19,335 bases of DNA from the NCBI GenBank assembly GCA_937132175.1, contig CAKZNU010000073.1:1-19335 (forward strand), read 5' to 3'. Of this stretch, positions 13,975 to 19,335 are shown piece after piece. This DNA comes from an uncultured euryarchaeote. Lineage in GTDB: Archaea; Nanohalarchaeota; Nanosalinia; Nanosalinales; Nanosalinaceae. The number at the start of each line of letters is the position of its first letter. Position 1 is the first letter of the stretch. A program made the position numbers and the translations under genes. The notes beneath the pieces are model-generated. The model saw nothing but the letters and a program-made list of their open reading frames with translations, was not told the origin of the DNA and searched no databases.

Positions 13975-14754
13975 TTAATCCTCCATCTTACCTTCGATAA
14001 ACTCCTTCAGTGTTTTCCTGTCCTTTCCTTCCTTCTCGGCCTCAAGTACGGCCTCGTAGTCGATGTCCTGCGCTTCCTGAATGCTTTCTTTTGCATCTGC
14101 TACGGTGCCGGAGACGACCTTCGAGGGATCGTTCGAGGATTCCGAGTCGCCTTTGTCTTCCTCTGGCTCATCTGACGCTTCGTCTTCGGATGATTCCTCT
14201 TCCGAGGATTCGTCTTCCGATTCATCCTGGGATTCTTCGTCTTCCTCGAACTGTTCGTGTGCTCCGGACTCTCCGCCGCCCTGCAGCTGGTTCATCATCT
14301 CTTCTTCCTCGTCTTCCTCTAGGGCTTCCTCTACCTCTTCGTCGGAGACCTTGATCTCCTCGACGTCCTCTACCTCGTTGAACTTCTCCAGTCTCTCACC
14401 GTCATCAAGGTTGAGGCTCTGAATCTGGAGGTTTGACGGTCTCAGAGGCAGCTGTCTCTGTGTTCCATCAACTGATTCCTCCTCTACTCCGTCTATGTAC
14501 ACCTTCTGATCCTGTCTGTCAACACGGTTTACGATTCCTTCTGCGCCTGATCTATCGCCTCTCATAACCCTGACACGGTCACCTGTCCTGATACCCATGT
14601 TTCGGGTTCCTAGCTCGTCCCTGAGGACGTGCGAGAGGTTTGCTGATATGAAGTTATCCTTTACATGCTGTGGAGCGTTTTCACGGTACTTCCTCTGTTT
14701 CTGTGGGTCCGTACTTGACTTCCATGTCCTGCTCCAGTTTTCTGTATCACTCAT
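13975..14754 (-). CDS. rpl24: 50S ribosomal protein uL24 with long acidic extension and a C-terminal module shared with uS3
   Basis: uL24 initiates large-subunit assembly and lies at the peptide exit. Residues 1-125 are the ribosomal protein: NFISANLSHVLRDELGTRNM, then the KOW motif GDRVRVMRGDRSGAEGIVNR and LPLRPSNLQIQSL. Archaeal uL24 normally ends near residue 120. This product continues to 259 with a very acidic, Ser/Glu/Asp-rich low-complexity linker (about 126-213). It ends with a compact 45-residue module, VSGTVADAKESI (214-225) through DYEAVLEAEKEGKDRKT (232-248), that matches the uS3 C-terminus. The extension is encoded in frame with no break. Start ATG at 14754, 11 nt after the uL14 stop. 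Confidence 0.94.
   Translation of the reverse strand: MSDTENWSRTWKSSTDPQKQRKYRENAPQHVKDNFISANLSHVLRDELGTRNMGIRTGDRVRVMRGDRSGAEGIVNRVDRQDQKVYIDGVEEESVDGTQRQLPLRPSNLQIQSLNLDDGERLEKFNEVEDVEEIKVSDEEVEEALEEDEEEEMMNQLQGGGESGAHEQFEEDEESQDESEDESSEEESSEDEASDEPEEDKGDSESSNDPSKVVSGTVADAKESIQEAQDIDYEAVLEAEKEGKDRKTLKEFIEGKMED
13978..14115 (-). other. C-terminal tail module of uL24 (copy of the uS3 tail module)
   Basis: Codons 214-259 of uL24. Aligned without gaps to the last 45 residues of uS3 (codons 313-357), 21 of 45 positions are identical: V-S-G-T-x-x-D-A-K-E-x-I, then D-x-D-Y-x-A-x-L-x-A-E, then K-x-R-x-T and two Glu. Most differences are conservative (I/V, F/L, W/F, R/K). Predicted to be two or three short helices. 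No known family was recognised. Confidence 0.85.
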
Positions 14755-14765
14755 TTCTTATTCAC

Positions 14766-15164
14766 CTACACAACCTTTGACGCAATTTTTCCGACCGGGC
14801 TGAACCTCTGGACGACCTCCTTTGCGATAGGTCCCTTCGTAACGGATCCCTTGGGCAGTCCGCCTTCCTCCATAAGGACTGCGGCGTTGTCCTCAAACTT
14901 TACCCTGAGCCCGCTTGGCCTCTGGAACTCCTTTCTCTGTCTGACAATAACGGCATCGAAGACCTGGTGTTTGACCTCTTCGTCTCCTCTAAGTATCTTT
15001 ACAACTACGGTGTCTCCTACGCCTGCGGATTCTCTTCTTCCTCTTCTGCCCTGTCTTGATTTGACGTTGATTATCTCAAGTTTCTGTGCTCCTGAGTTAT
15101 CGGCACAGACAAGCTCTGCTCCCTTATCAAGTGTTCTGGTAATGTTTGAACCTATAGGCTTCAT
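14766..15164 (-). CDS. rpl14: 50S ribosomal protein uL14
   Basis: A beta-barrel large-subunit protein at the subunit interface. The 132-residue product has GAELVCADNSGAQKLEIINV, GRRGRRESAGVGDTVVVKIL, AVIVRQRKEFQRPSG and DNAAVLMEEGGLPKGSVTKG, all family landmarks. The C-terminal GPIAKEVVQRFSPVGKIAS is archaeal in type. Start ATG at 15164, 3 nt after the uS17 stop. Length is normal. Confidence 0.98.
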   Translation of the reverse strand: MKPIGSNITRTLDKGAELVCADNSGAQKLEIINVKSRQGRRGRRESAGVGDTVVVKILRGDEEVKHQVFDAVIVRQRKEFQRPSGLRVKFEDNAAVLMEEGGLPKGSVTKGPIAKEVVQRFSPVGKIASKVV

Positions 15165-15167
15165 CTC

Positions 15168-15461
15168 TCAGTCATCCTCCAGTACTTCCATCACGACGTG
15201 GCTCTTGGTTTTTGAGATGGGTCTTGTCTCTCCGACCCGGACCTCGTCGCCTTCCTCAAGCTCTATGTCTTCAGGTACGTGTGCAGATATCTTTGTGTTC
15301 CTTCTCTCGTATCTCTCGAACTTCGGAATCTTTTCCGCGTGCTCCCACCTGACGGTGGCAGACTTGTCCATACTGTTACTTGTAACTCTTCCGACAAAGA
15401 TTCCTCCCCTGATCGGGTACTCTGTTTCAGTGTCTGATTCTGTTGTCAAGGCTTGATTCAC
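15168..15461 (-). CDS. rps17: 30S ribosomal protein uS17
   Basis: A primary 16S rRNA-binding protein. The 97-residue product has the OB-fold core YPIRGGIFVGRVTSNSMDKS, KFERYERRNTKISAHVPE and GETRPISKTKSHVVMEV. Its N-terminus is short and lacks the D-P-x-C-P-x-H-G segment common in archaeal uS17. The start is uncertain. A GTG at 15461 is given, but GAGGTGA (overlapping that GTG) lies 8 nt before an in-frame TTG at 15449, an ideal spacing, so TTG may be the true start. A 216-nt gap with hairpins and a possible promoter precedes the gene. Confidence 0.93.
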   Translation of the reverse strand: MNQALTTESDTETEYPIRGGIFVGRVTSNSMDKSATVRWEHAEKIPKFERYERRNTKISAHVPEDIELEEGDEVRVGETRPISKTKSHVVMEVLEDD

Positions 15462-15677
15462 CTCAGGTGTGTATCCGCTAGAAGCCGCAGGTCAAGGAAT
15501 AAGCCGTCCTCTCTAGTATCTGGTTTTTCCTTCACCAGCCGGAAGTATCGGTTCTGTACCGACTTCCAGCGGGACTCAACTCCTGATCTGTAGATACATC
15601 AGGACCTCCAAAGCTTAAAAAGGGGTATAGATGTACGGGGGAAACACCTCTGCATCGAGACGTCCCAAGGGAAACGG
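15462..15677 (-). promoter_or_regulatory. Structured leader/intergenic region before uS17, possible promoter
   Basis: This is the longest gap in the ribosomal cluster, whose other junctions are mostly 0-41 nt. On the minus strand it holds CCCCTTTTTAAGC at 15613-15625 (oligo-T stop and/or TATA element). Next come a 7-bp palindromic stem TCCTGAT/ATCAGGA (15581-15604) and a 9+4-bp hairpin with a 2-nt bulge (15538-15570). A third, weaker CTGGT/ACCAG stem follows at 15520-15538. It could be a promoter with a regulatory leader for the uS17-secY half of the operon, or a small RNA. No protein of family length fits in it. Confidence 0.5.
15538..15570 (-). repeat. Bulged hairpin in the uS17 leader
   Basis: The minus-strand RNA pairs GCUGGAAGU with ACUUCCGGC (9 bp, one G-U). 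It then pairs CGGU with ACCG across a 2-nt bulge (AU) on the 3' side and closes on the 5-nt loop ACAGA. No oligo-T follows, so it is not an obvious terminator. An r-protein binding site for feedback control is possible but unproven. Confidence 0.6.
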
Positions 15678-16211
15678 CTATCTGGAGAGGTACTTGCTTC
15701 CGGGTACGTAGAATCTGAGCTGTCTGTCCTGAGCTTTGGATATGCCGATTCTGCCGGACGTTTCGTACTTCGGAGACCTTGATTTCTCGAGGCCGAGTGA
15801 TCTGTAACTGCTTCCGTTGAGGTCTTTGTCTACCCCGAAGGCTTCACATAGTTTGCCGGGACCGTTCAGAAGGTTGGTTTCGTCCTCTATATCTCTTCTC
15901 TGCCTCATCTTTTCCAGGCCTTCCAGAGGCTTTGCAGCCCTTATCAGCACGCATCCTGCAGAATCCGGATTCGTGGTGATGTTCAGAAGGTGATGGATAC
16001 CGTAACACAGGTATACGTAGATCCTGCCTGTGGACTCATACATTATCCGGGTTCTCTCCGTTTTTCCGCCGTGGGCATGTGAGGCAGGATCATCCTCCAT
16101 ATATGCCTCGGTTTCCGTGATCTCGGCCTCAAGACCTTCTATTCTGATCCTGGTTCCCAGAAGATCTTTTGCAACGGCCTTGGAGTCTCTGCGGAAGAAT
16201 TCTTCTTCCAT
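15678..16211 (-). CDS. Alkyladenine (3-methyladenine) DNA glycosylase, AAG/MPG family
   Basis: This base-excision repair enzyme removes alkylated and deaminated purines from DNA. The 177-residue product covers the whole AAG fold: FFRRDSKAVAKDLLGTRIRI, EITETEAYMEDDPASHAHGG (catalytic Glu35; Tyr37 and His45 match human AAG Tyr127 and His136), IYVYLCYGIHHLLNITTNP (Tyr70 and Asn77 match Tyr162 and Asn169), CVLIRAAKPLEG and NGPGKLCEAFGVDK. Length is typical for prokaryotic members (about 180-200). The gene is embedded in the ribosomal operon, 3 nt after aIF1 and on the same strand. Euryarchaea commonly carry the Rpp29 (rnp1) gene at this place. All key residues are intact, so it is probably active. 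Confidence 0.93.
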   Translation of the reverse strand: MEEEFFRRDSKAVAKDLLGTRIRIEGLEAEITETEAYMEDDPASHAHGGKTERTRIMYESTGRIYVYLCYGIHHLLNITTNPDSAGCVLIRAAKPLEGLEKMRQRRDIEDETNLLNGPGKLCEAFGVDKDLNGSSYRSLGLEKSRSPKYETSGRIGISKAQDRQLRFYVPGSKYLSR

Positions 16212-16214
16212 GTC

Positions 16215-16520
16215 TTACTTGACTTCTATGTTGGTTCTGTCGAAGCCCTCGTCTTCCAGAGCTTCCTGAATCCTGTGTTTGTGGTCTCCCTGAAGCTCGA
16301 TGTGTCCATCCTTGGCTGTTCCGCCACATGCAAGCTTGGACTTGAGAGCGGAGGAAAGCTCGTCAAGATCTATATCGTCTCCGAGTCCCTCAACAACAGT
16401 CATCTCCTTGTTGTAGCTACGGGAGTCTGTCTTGACCGTGATTTTCTGCTCGGCTCTCGCCAGAGAATCAGAGATGTTAAGTTCGTCTTCGATTCCTTGA
16501 TTCGGATTGATATCTGACAT
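16215..16520 (-). CDS. Translation initiation factor aIF1 (SUI1 family)
   Basis: aIF1 binds the 30S P site and checks start-codon pairing. The 101-residue product has the SUI1 signature: KITVKTDSRSYNKEMTVVEG, LSSALKSKLACGGTAKDGHI and ELQGDHKHRIQEALEDEGF. It starts with ATG at 16520, 12 nt after uL29. A SUI1 gene next to uL29 is typical of euryarchaeal ribosomal operons. Confidence 0.96.
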   Translation of the reverse strand: MSDINPNQGIEDELNISDSLARAEQKITVKTDSRSYNKEMTVVEGLGDDIDLDELSSALKSKLACGGTAKDGHIELQGDHKHRIQEALEDEGFDRTNIEVK

Positions 16521-16532
16521 GCTAGCAACTGT

Positions 16533-16736
16533 TTAACTGTTGTCTTTTTCGTTTAAAACTGTTTTAATCCGGGCGATGTTTTTCCTCATGTCGTCTATCT
16601 CCCCAGGACTCTCTGCGAAGCCTCCTACCTCGATCTGGCCTCTCTGTTTAACCAGCTCCTTCTGAAGGTCGTTCATCTGGTTTGTGAGTTCCTGCTCCGA
16701 CATGTCCCTGAGTTCCTGTGGATCCATTCTTGTCAC
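16533..16736 (-). CDS. rpl29: 50S ribosomal protein uL29
   Basis: A small two-helix large-subunit protein near the exit tunnel. The product MTRMDPQELRDMSEQELTNQ then MNDLQKELVKQRGQIEVGG matches uL29. I chose GTG at 16736 (67 residues). Its first residues line up with haloarchaeal uL29 (family form M-T-x-x-x-x-Q-E-I-R-D-M), and GAGTGA, which includes the uS3 stop, lies 5 nt upstream. A GTG at 16745 and an ATG at 16727 are alternatives. Confidence 0.94.
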   Translation of the reverse strand: MTRMDPQELRDMSEQELTNQMNDLQKELVKQRGQIEVGGFAESPGEIDDMRKNIARIKTVLNEKDNS

Positions 16737-16741
16737 GGCAA

Positions 16742-17815
16742 TCACTCGACCCTAGACTCTAGCCAGTCGATGAAGGTTGTACGGTTTTTGTCTGCCTGTT
16801 CTGCCTGGAGGATTGCCCCGTAGTCCGGATCATCAAGGCTCTCGATCTTTTCCTTGGCGTCGCTGATGGTTCCTGATACGATCTCCTCATAGTCAGAGGT
16901 CTCAGGCTCAGCTTCTGCGTCCTTGATCTCTTCCTCTACCTCCTCGAGTTCCTCCTTTACCTCTTCATCTTCTACCTCGTCTTCGATCTCCTCTACCTTT
17001 TCCTCTGTTTCCTCGAGGTCGTCTTCAGGATCTTCCTCGTCCATGGATTCAAAGGCGTCTCTGATCTCGGACTTCTCGATATCCGAGGTCTCCAGTTCTG
17101 ATGCATCCTCCATCGCTCTCTCAAGCTCTGAAGATGTCATGTTGTCCGCCTCCTGGATGAGTTCCTCGATACGGCTTGACTTTTCCTCTGCTTCTTCGCC
17201 GCCTACGGTCTGGTGGAAGATCTCTTCCTCTACATCCACCTTCCTGTGCTGGAACTCTGGTAAGGACTTCATGATCCTTACCTTTACTCCAATCGCGCCT
17301 GGCTTGGTTCTTGCCAGCTCGTATGCGCTGGAGACGTTCTGTTCCGAAGTATTGCCGCATCTCTTGACGTATCCGTAGGAAAACTTCTCTGTACGTCCAC
17401 GGTTTCCGGAGAGTTTTCCGGTAATCTCGAGCTCTGCGCCGATTACTCCTGCCTCCTTCATTCTCCTGAGGTATGTGTAGCCGACACGTTTGGCGTGTCC
17501 TCCCTTCTCCAGCCAGTCAGCGATGCTTTTCGCAACTACCTCTGCATTTGCGTCTCCGTCCTCGATCTCGTTGACCTCGACCTGTGGATTCTCCAGATCG
17601 AAGTCTTCCTCCAGGTCCGAGGTCAGTTCCTTGATGCGTGAGCCTCCACGGCCAATGACAAGGCCCGGACGCTGTGCGTAGACAACCAGCTTCGTGCTTG
17701 TAGGCGTCCTGACTATGTCACAGTGGCTGTAACCAGCTCCCTCAAGTTCGTCCTCGAGGTACTCGTCCAGCCTGACCTTCCTGGCTCCTTTCTGTATAAA
17801 CTGTTTTTCTTTCAT
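16742..17815 (-). CDS. rps3: 30S ribosomal protein uS3 with long acidic coiled-coil extension and shared C-terminal module
   Basis: uS3 forms part of the mRNA entry channel. Residues 1-195 are a normal archaeal uS3: FIQKGARKVRLDEYLEDEL, KH loop VIGRGGSRI (residues 53-61), IADWLEKGGHAKRVGYTYLR and the C-terminal domain with GVKVRIMKSLPEF. The protein then continues to 357 residues. Residues about 196-312 are acidic, with Glu-rich heptad-like helices (around EKVEEIEDEVEDEEVKEEL). Residues 313-357 are a compact module (VSGTISDAKEKI, then DYGAILQAEQADKNRTT) that matches the end of uL24. Start ATG at 17815 has GGTGA 7 nt upstream. The extended tail is in frame and ends 5 nt before uL29. Confidence 0.96.
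   Translation of the reverse strand: MKEKQFIQKGARKVRLDEYLEDELEGAGYSHCDIVRTPTSTKLVVYAQRPGLVIGRGGSRIKELTSDLEEDFDLENPQVEVNEIEDGDANAEVVAKSIADWLEKGGHAKRVGYTYLRRMKEAGVIGAELEITGKLSGNRGRTEKFSYGYVKRCGNTSEQNVSSAYELARTKPGAIGVKVRIMKSLPEFQHRKVDVEEEIFHQTVGGEEAEEKSSRIEELIQEADNMTSSELERAMEDASELETSDIEKSEIRDAFESMDEEDPEDDLEETEEKVEEIEDEVEDEEVKEELEEVEEEIKDAEAEPETSDYEEIVSGTISDAKEKIESLDDPDYGAILQAEQADKNRTTFIDWLESRVE
16745..16879 (-). other. C-terminal tail module of uS3 (copy of the uL24 tail module)
   Basis: Codons 313-357 of uS3, the partner of the uL24 tail at 13978-14115, sharing 21 of 45 residues without gaps. The conserved core is V-S-G-T-x-x-D-A-K-E-x-I and D-Y-x-A-x-L-x-A-E-x-x-x-K-x-R-x-T. In both proteins the module is the very C-terminus and is reached through a long acidic linker. 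The nucleotide sequences have diverged, so this is not a recent copy. Confidence 0.85.
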
Positions 17816-17854
17816 TATCTCTTCACCGTGTTTCGTGTAGCATCTTTCATCTGT

Positions 17855-18250
17855 TTACTCCGATACGAAAAGCTTGACGTGTGCGGCCTTGTTTGTTCTG
17901 CCGCGGTGTCTGGAGGGTGTAGCAACCTCTCTGCCCTGGTTCGTGACAACGTTTGATACCTCCAGAGCGTTCGGATTCATTCCCTGATTTTTTGCGTTGC
18001 TTCTTGCCTGTCTCACGAGATCAAGCATCTCTTCTGAAGCCTTGACCGGGTAGCCTCCGGAGTCTCCGTGCCCGCTCTTGTGACCGGCATCGGAGTCATA
18101 CTTCGTGTAAGGTACCGCGATCTCTTTCTCGATGACCTTTTCAAGCTTGTGCTCTGCCTTGTCCAGGCTTTCGCCGTCGATAAAGCGGCCGATCTCGGTA
18201 CAGTCCTTCCATGAGATCGGCAGGTTTTTTCCAACAGCCTTTGCTTCCAT
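17855..18250 (-). CDS. rpl22: 50S ribosomal protein uL22
   Basis: A large-subunit protein whose extended loop lines the peptide exit tunnel. The product has LPISWKDCTEIGRFIDGESL, EKEIAVPYTKYDSDAGHKSG, YPVKASEEMLDLVRQARSNA and the loop region VTNQGREVATPSRHRGRTNK. I chose ATG at 18250 (131 residues), preceded at 5 nt by AAGTGA overlapping the uS19 stop. A GTG at 18259 is an alternative adding three residues. The N-terminus is shorter than in haloarchaea. Confidence 0.96.
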   Translation of the reverse strand: MEAKAVGKNLPISWKDCTEIGRFIDGESLDKAEHKLEKVIEKEIAVPYTKYDSDAGHKSGHGDSGGYPVKASEEMLDLVRQARSNAKNQGMNPNALEVSNVVTNQGREVATPSRHRGRTNKAAHVKLFVSE

Positions 18251-18255
18251 AGATA

Positions 18256-18633
18256 TCACTTGAGAGGTACGTGCTGGCTGGATCTGGTTGCTCCAAGTCC
18301 AGGCGCACTGTGTTCAACCTTCTTCCGGGTTTTGGCGAGTTCTCCAAGCTTGTGTCCAAGCATCTCGGGCTCTATATCAACCTCCACAAACCTCTGTCCG
18401 TTGTATACCTCGACAGTAGTATCTATCATAGAAGGCACCACGATCATATCTCTTTCGTGAGTCTGTGCAGATCCGGATTCCTCAAGGTCGTTCAGAAGTT
18501 TCTTTTCTCCGTCGTTGAGGCCTCTGCGGATCTTTCTTCTGGCATCGGAGTTTAGGAGCTCCGAGAACTGTTCAAGGTTCATTTCCTGTAGTTCTTCGAC
18601 CGTCTTTCCTCTGTAGGTAAAGTCATCTGACAT
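18256..18633 (-). CDS. rps19: 30S ribosomal protein uS19
   Basis: A 30S head protein near the A and P sites. The 125-residue product has FTYRGKTVEELQEMNLEQFS, RRKIRRGLNDGEKKLLNDL, DMIVVPSMIDTTVEVYNGQR and EMLGHKLGELAKTRKKVEHS, ending in the conserved GATRSSQHVPLK. The archaeal N-terminal part is present. Start ATG at 18633, 3 nt after the uL2 stop. Confidence 0.98.
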   Translation of the reverse strand: MSDDFTYRGKTVEELQEMNLEQFSELLNSDARRKIRRGLNDGEKKLLNDLEESGSAQTHERDMIVVPSMIDTTVEVYNGQRFVEVDIEPEMLGHKLGELAKTRKKVEHSAPGLGATRSSQHVPLK

Positions 18634-18636
18634 GGT

Positions 18637-19335
18637 TTATTCCTCGCTGTTTCCTCCCTGGGACGCACCGATATTTCCTACCTTGCTTCCTGGTGAAGCG
18701 TCTTTGGAGGTTGTCTTAGGCATTCCTGGCTTTGCTGATCCACCGAATGGGTGATCTACCGCGTTCATCGCAACGGCGGAGACCTTCGGATACTTCAGGC
18801 CCTTGGCCTTCATTGCCTTGGACTTGTTTCCTGCCTTGACGAAAGGCTTGTCCTTTCTTCCGCCCGCGGCAACCTTTCCGACCGTAGCACGGCACTTTGT
18901 GGAAAGCTTCTTGAACTCCTTGCTCGGTAGTCTAATCCTTGTGCCGTCTTCCTCCTGTGTAACCACGAAGGCGTACGTACCTGAGCTTCTCACAAGCTTT
19001 CCTCCATCGTTCGGCTGTGTCTCAATATTATGTATAGGAACTCCTTCCGGAATCTCGCCCAGTGGAAGAGTGTTTCCCTCCTTGATCTCTGCCTGGGCAC
19101 CGAGCTCTATCTCATCTCCTACCGCAAGGTTTTCAGGCGCCAGGATATGTCTCTGGACGCCGTCCTCGTACTCAACTAGAGCCACAGGTGCGGATCGTGA
19201 AGGATCGTGCTGTATATCCTGTACTCTCGCCCTCAGCTCTGCGTTTCTGTGTTCTACCTCGCCCTGTCCATCTCTCTCGGACTGATAGTTCGGCGAGCCC
19301 TTTCCTCTTCTCTGTTGTTTTAGCGGTGATCCCAT
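18637..19335 (-). CDS. rpl2: 50S ribosomal protein uL2
   Basis: A large-subunit protein next to the peptidyl transferase centre and needed for subunit joining. The 232-residue product begins MGSPLKQQRRGKGSPNYQ, the usual archaeal start, and its ATG is the last three bases of the window. The gene is therefore complete, but its upstream region is not seen. Landmarks are APVALVEYEDGVQRHILAPE, CRATVGKVAAGGRKDKPFVK and VSAVAMNAVDHPFGG, then PGSKVGNIGASQGG. The loop after HPFGG (SAKPGMPKTTS) lacks the R-H-Q-H seen in many archaeal uL2 proteins. This is the transcriptional upstream end of the cluster as seen here. Confidence 0.97.
   Translation of the reverse strand: MGSPLKQQRRGKGSPNYQSERDGQGEVEHRNAELRARVQDIQHDPSRSAPVALVEYEDGVQRHILAPENLAVGDEIELGAQAEIKEGNTLPLGEIPEGVPIHNIETQPNDGGKLVRSSGTYAFVVTQEEDGTRIRLPSKEFKKLSTKCRATVGKVAAGGRKDKPFVKAGNKSKAMKAKGLKYPKVSAVAMNAVDHPFGGSAKPGMPKTTSKDASPGSKVGNIGASQGGNSEE

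Noticed and set aside
15577..15600. Seven-codon minus-strand reading frame with GGAGG before it in the uS17 leader (MYLQIRS)
   Set aside because: It is too short to judge, and it overlaps the palindrome. The promoter estimate would place transcription start inside it, so a leader peptide is not supported.
15462..15677. C/D-box or H/ACA guide RNA in the gap before uS17
   Set aside because: TGATG and hairpins are present, but no paired C/D boxes, K-turn or ACA at the right distance could be found.
16923..17378. Ser-rich plus-strand open frame, and a similar one at 14081-14422
   Set aside because: Both are antisense to Glu/Asp-rich linkers of uS3 and uL24; GAA/GAG/GAT codons read as Ser-rich on the other strand.

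Overview
The window looks like chromosome of a small-genome, salt-adapted archaeon, most likely a DPANN nanohaloarchaeon or a close relative. This is inferred from protein content, with no database search. The predicted proteins are archaeal (eL19, eL32, eS4, aIF1, pelota, Cbf5, an EMC3/YidC-like protein). They are unusually rich in Asp and Glu, as in salt-in halophiles. Spacing is very tight, with many ATGA, GTGA or TAATG junctions. Several genes have an AT-rich element 24-30 nt upstream of the start codon, as expected for leaderless archaeal transcripts.

Right two thirds (about 7521-19335, all minus strand): an archaeal S10/spc-type ribosomal superoperon. In transcription order it reads uL2, uS19, uL22, uS3, uL29, aIF1, an AAG/MPG-type alkyladenine DNA glycosylase, a 216-nt structured gap, uS17, uL14, uL24, eS4, uL5, uS14, uS8, uL6, eL32, eL19, uL18, uS5, uL30, uL15 and secY. 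The glycosylase sits where euryarchaea usually carry the RNase P subunit gene for Rpp29. Next, after probable promoters of their own, come an EMC3/DUF106 membrane protein and cbf5. The kinase genes (adk, cmk) and eL34/eL14 that often lie between these in other archaea are absent.

Middle (about 3109-5742, minus strand): a class I methyltransferase, an HD-domain (HDDC2/YfbR-like) protein with Gln in place of the His of its HD dyad, tRNA-Ser(GGA), and a membrane-anchored HtrA-type protease.

Left end: pelota (plus strand) overlaps the htrA 3' end convergently. It shares a 55-nt divergent promoter region with a minus-strand pair: an anchored surface protein built from three related beta-rich repeats, and a translationally coupled multi-pass membrane protein that runs off the window.

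The most notable observation is that uS3 and uL24 both end in the same roughly 45-residue module, 21 of 45 positions identical without gaps, each carried on a long acidic linker. Other points of interest are the glycosylase inside the ribosomal operon, the hairpin-rich uS17 leader, a shortened uL30, the HD-to-QD substitution, and the unassigned surface/membrane protein pair.
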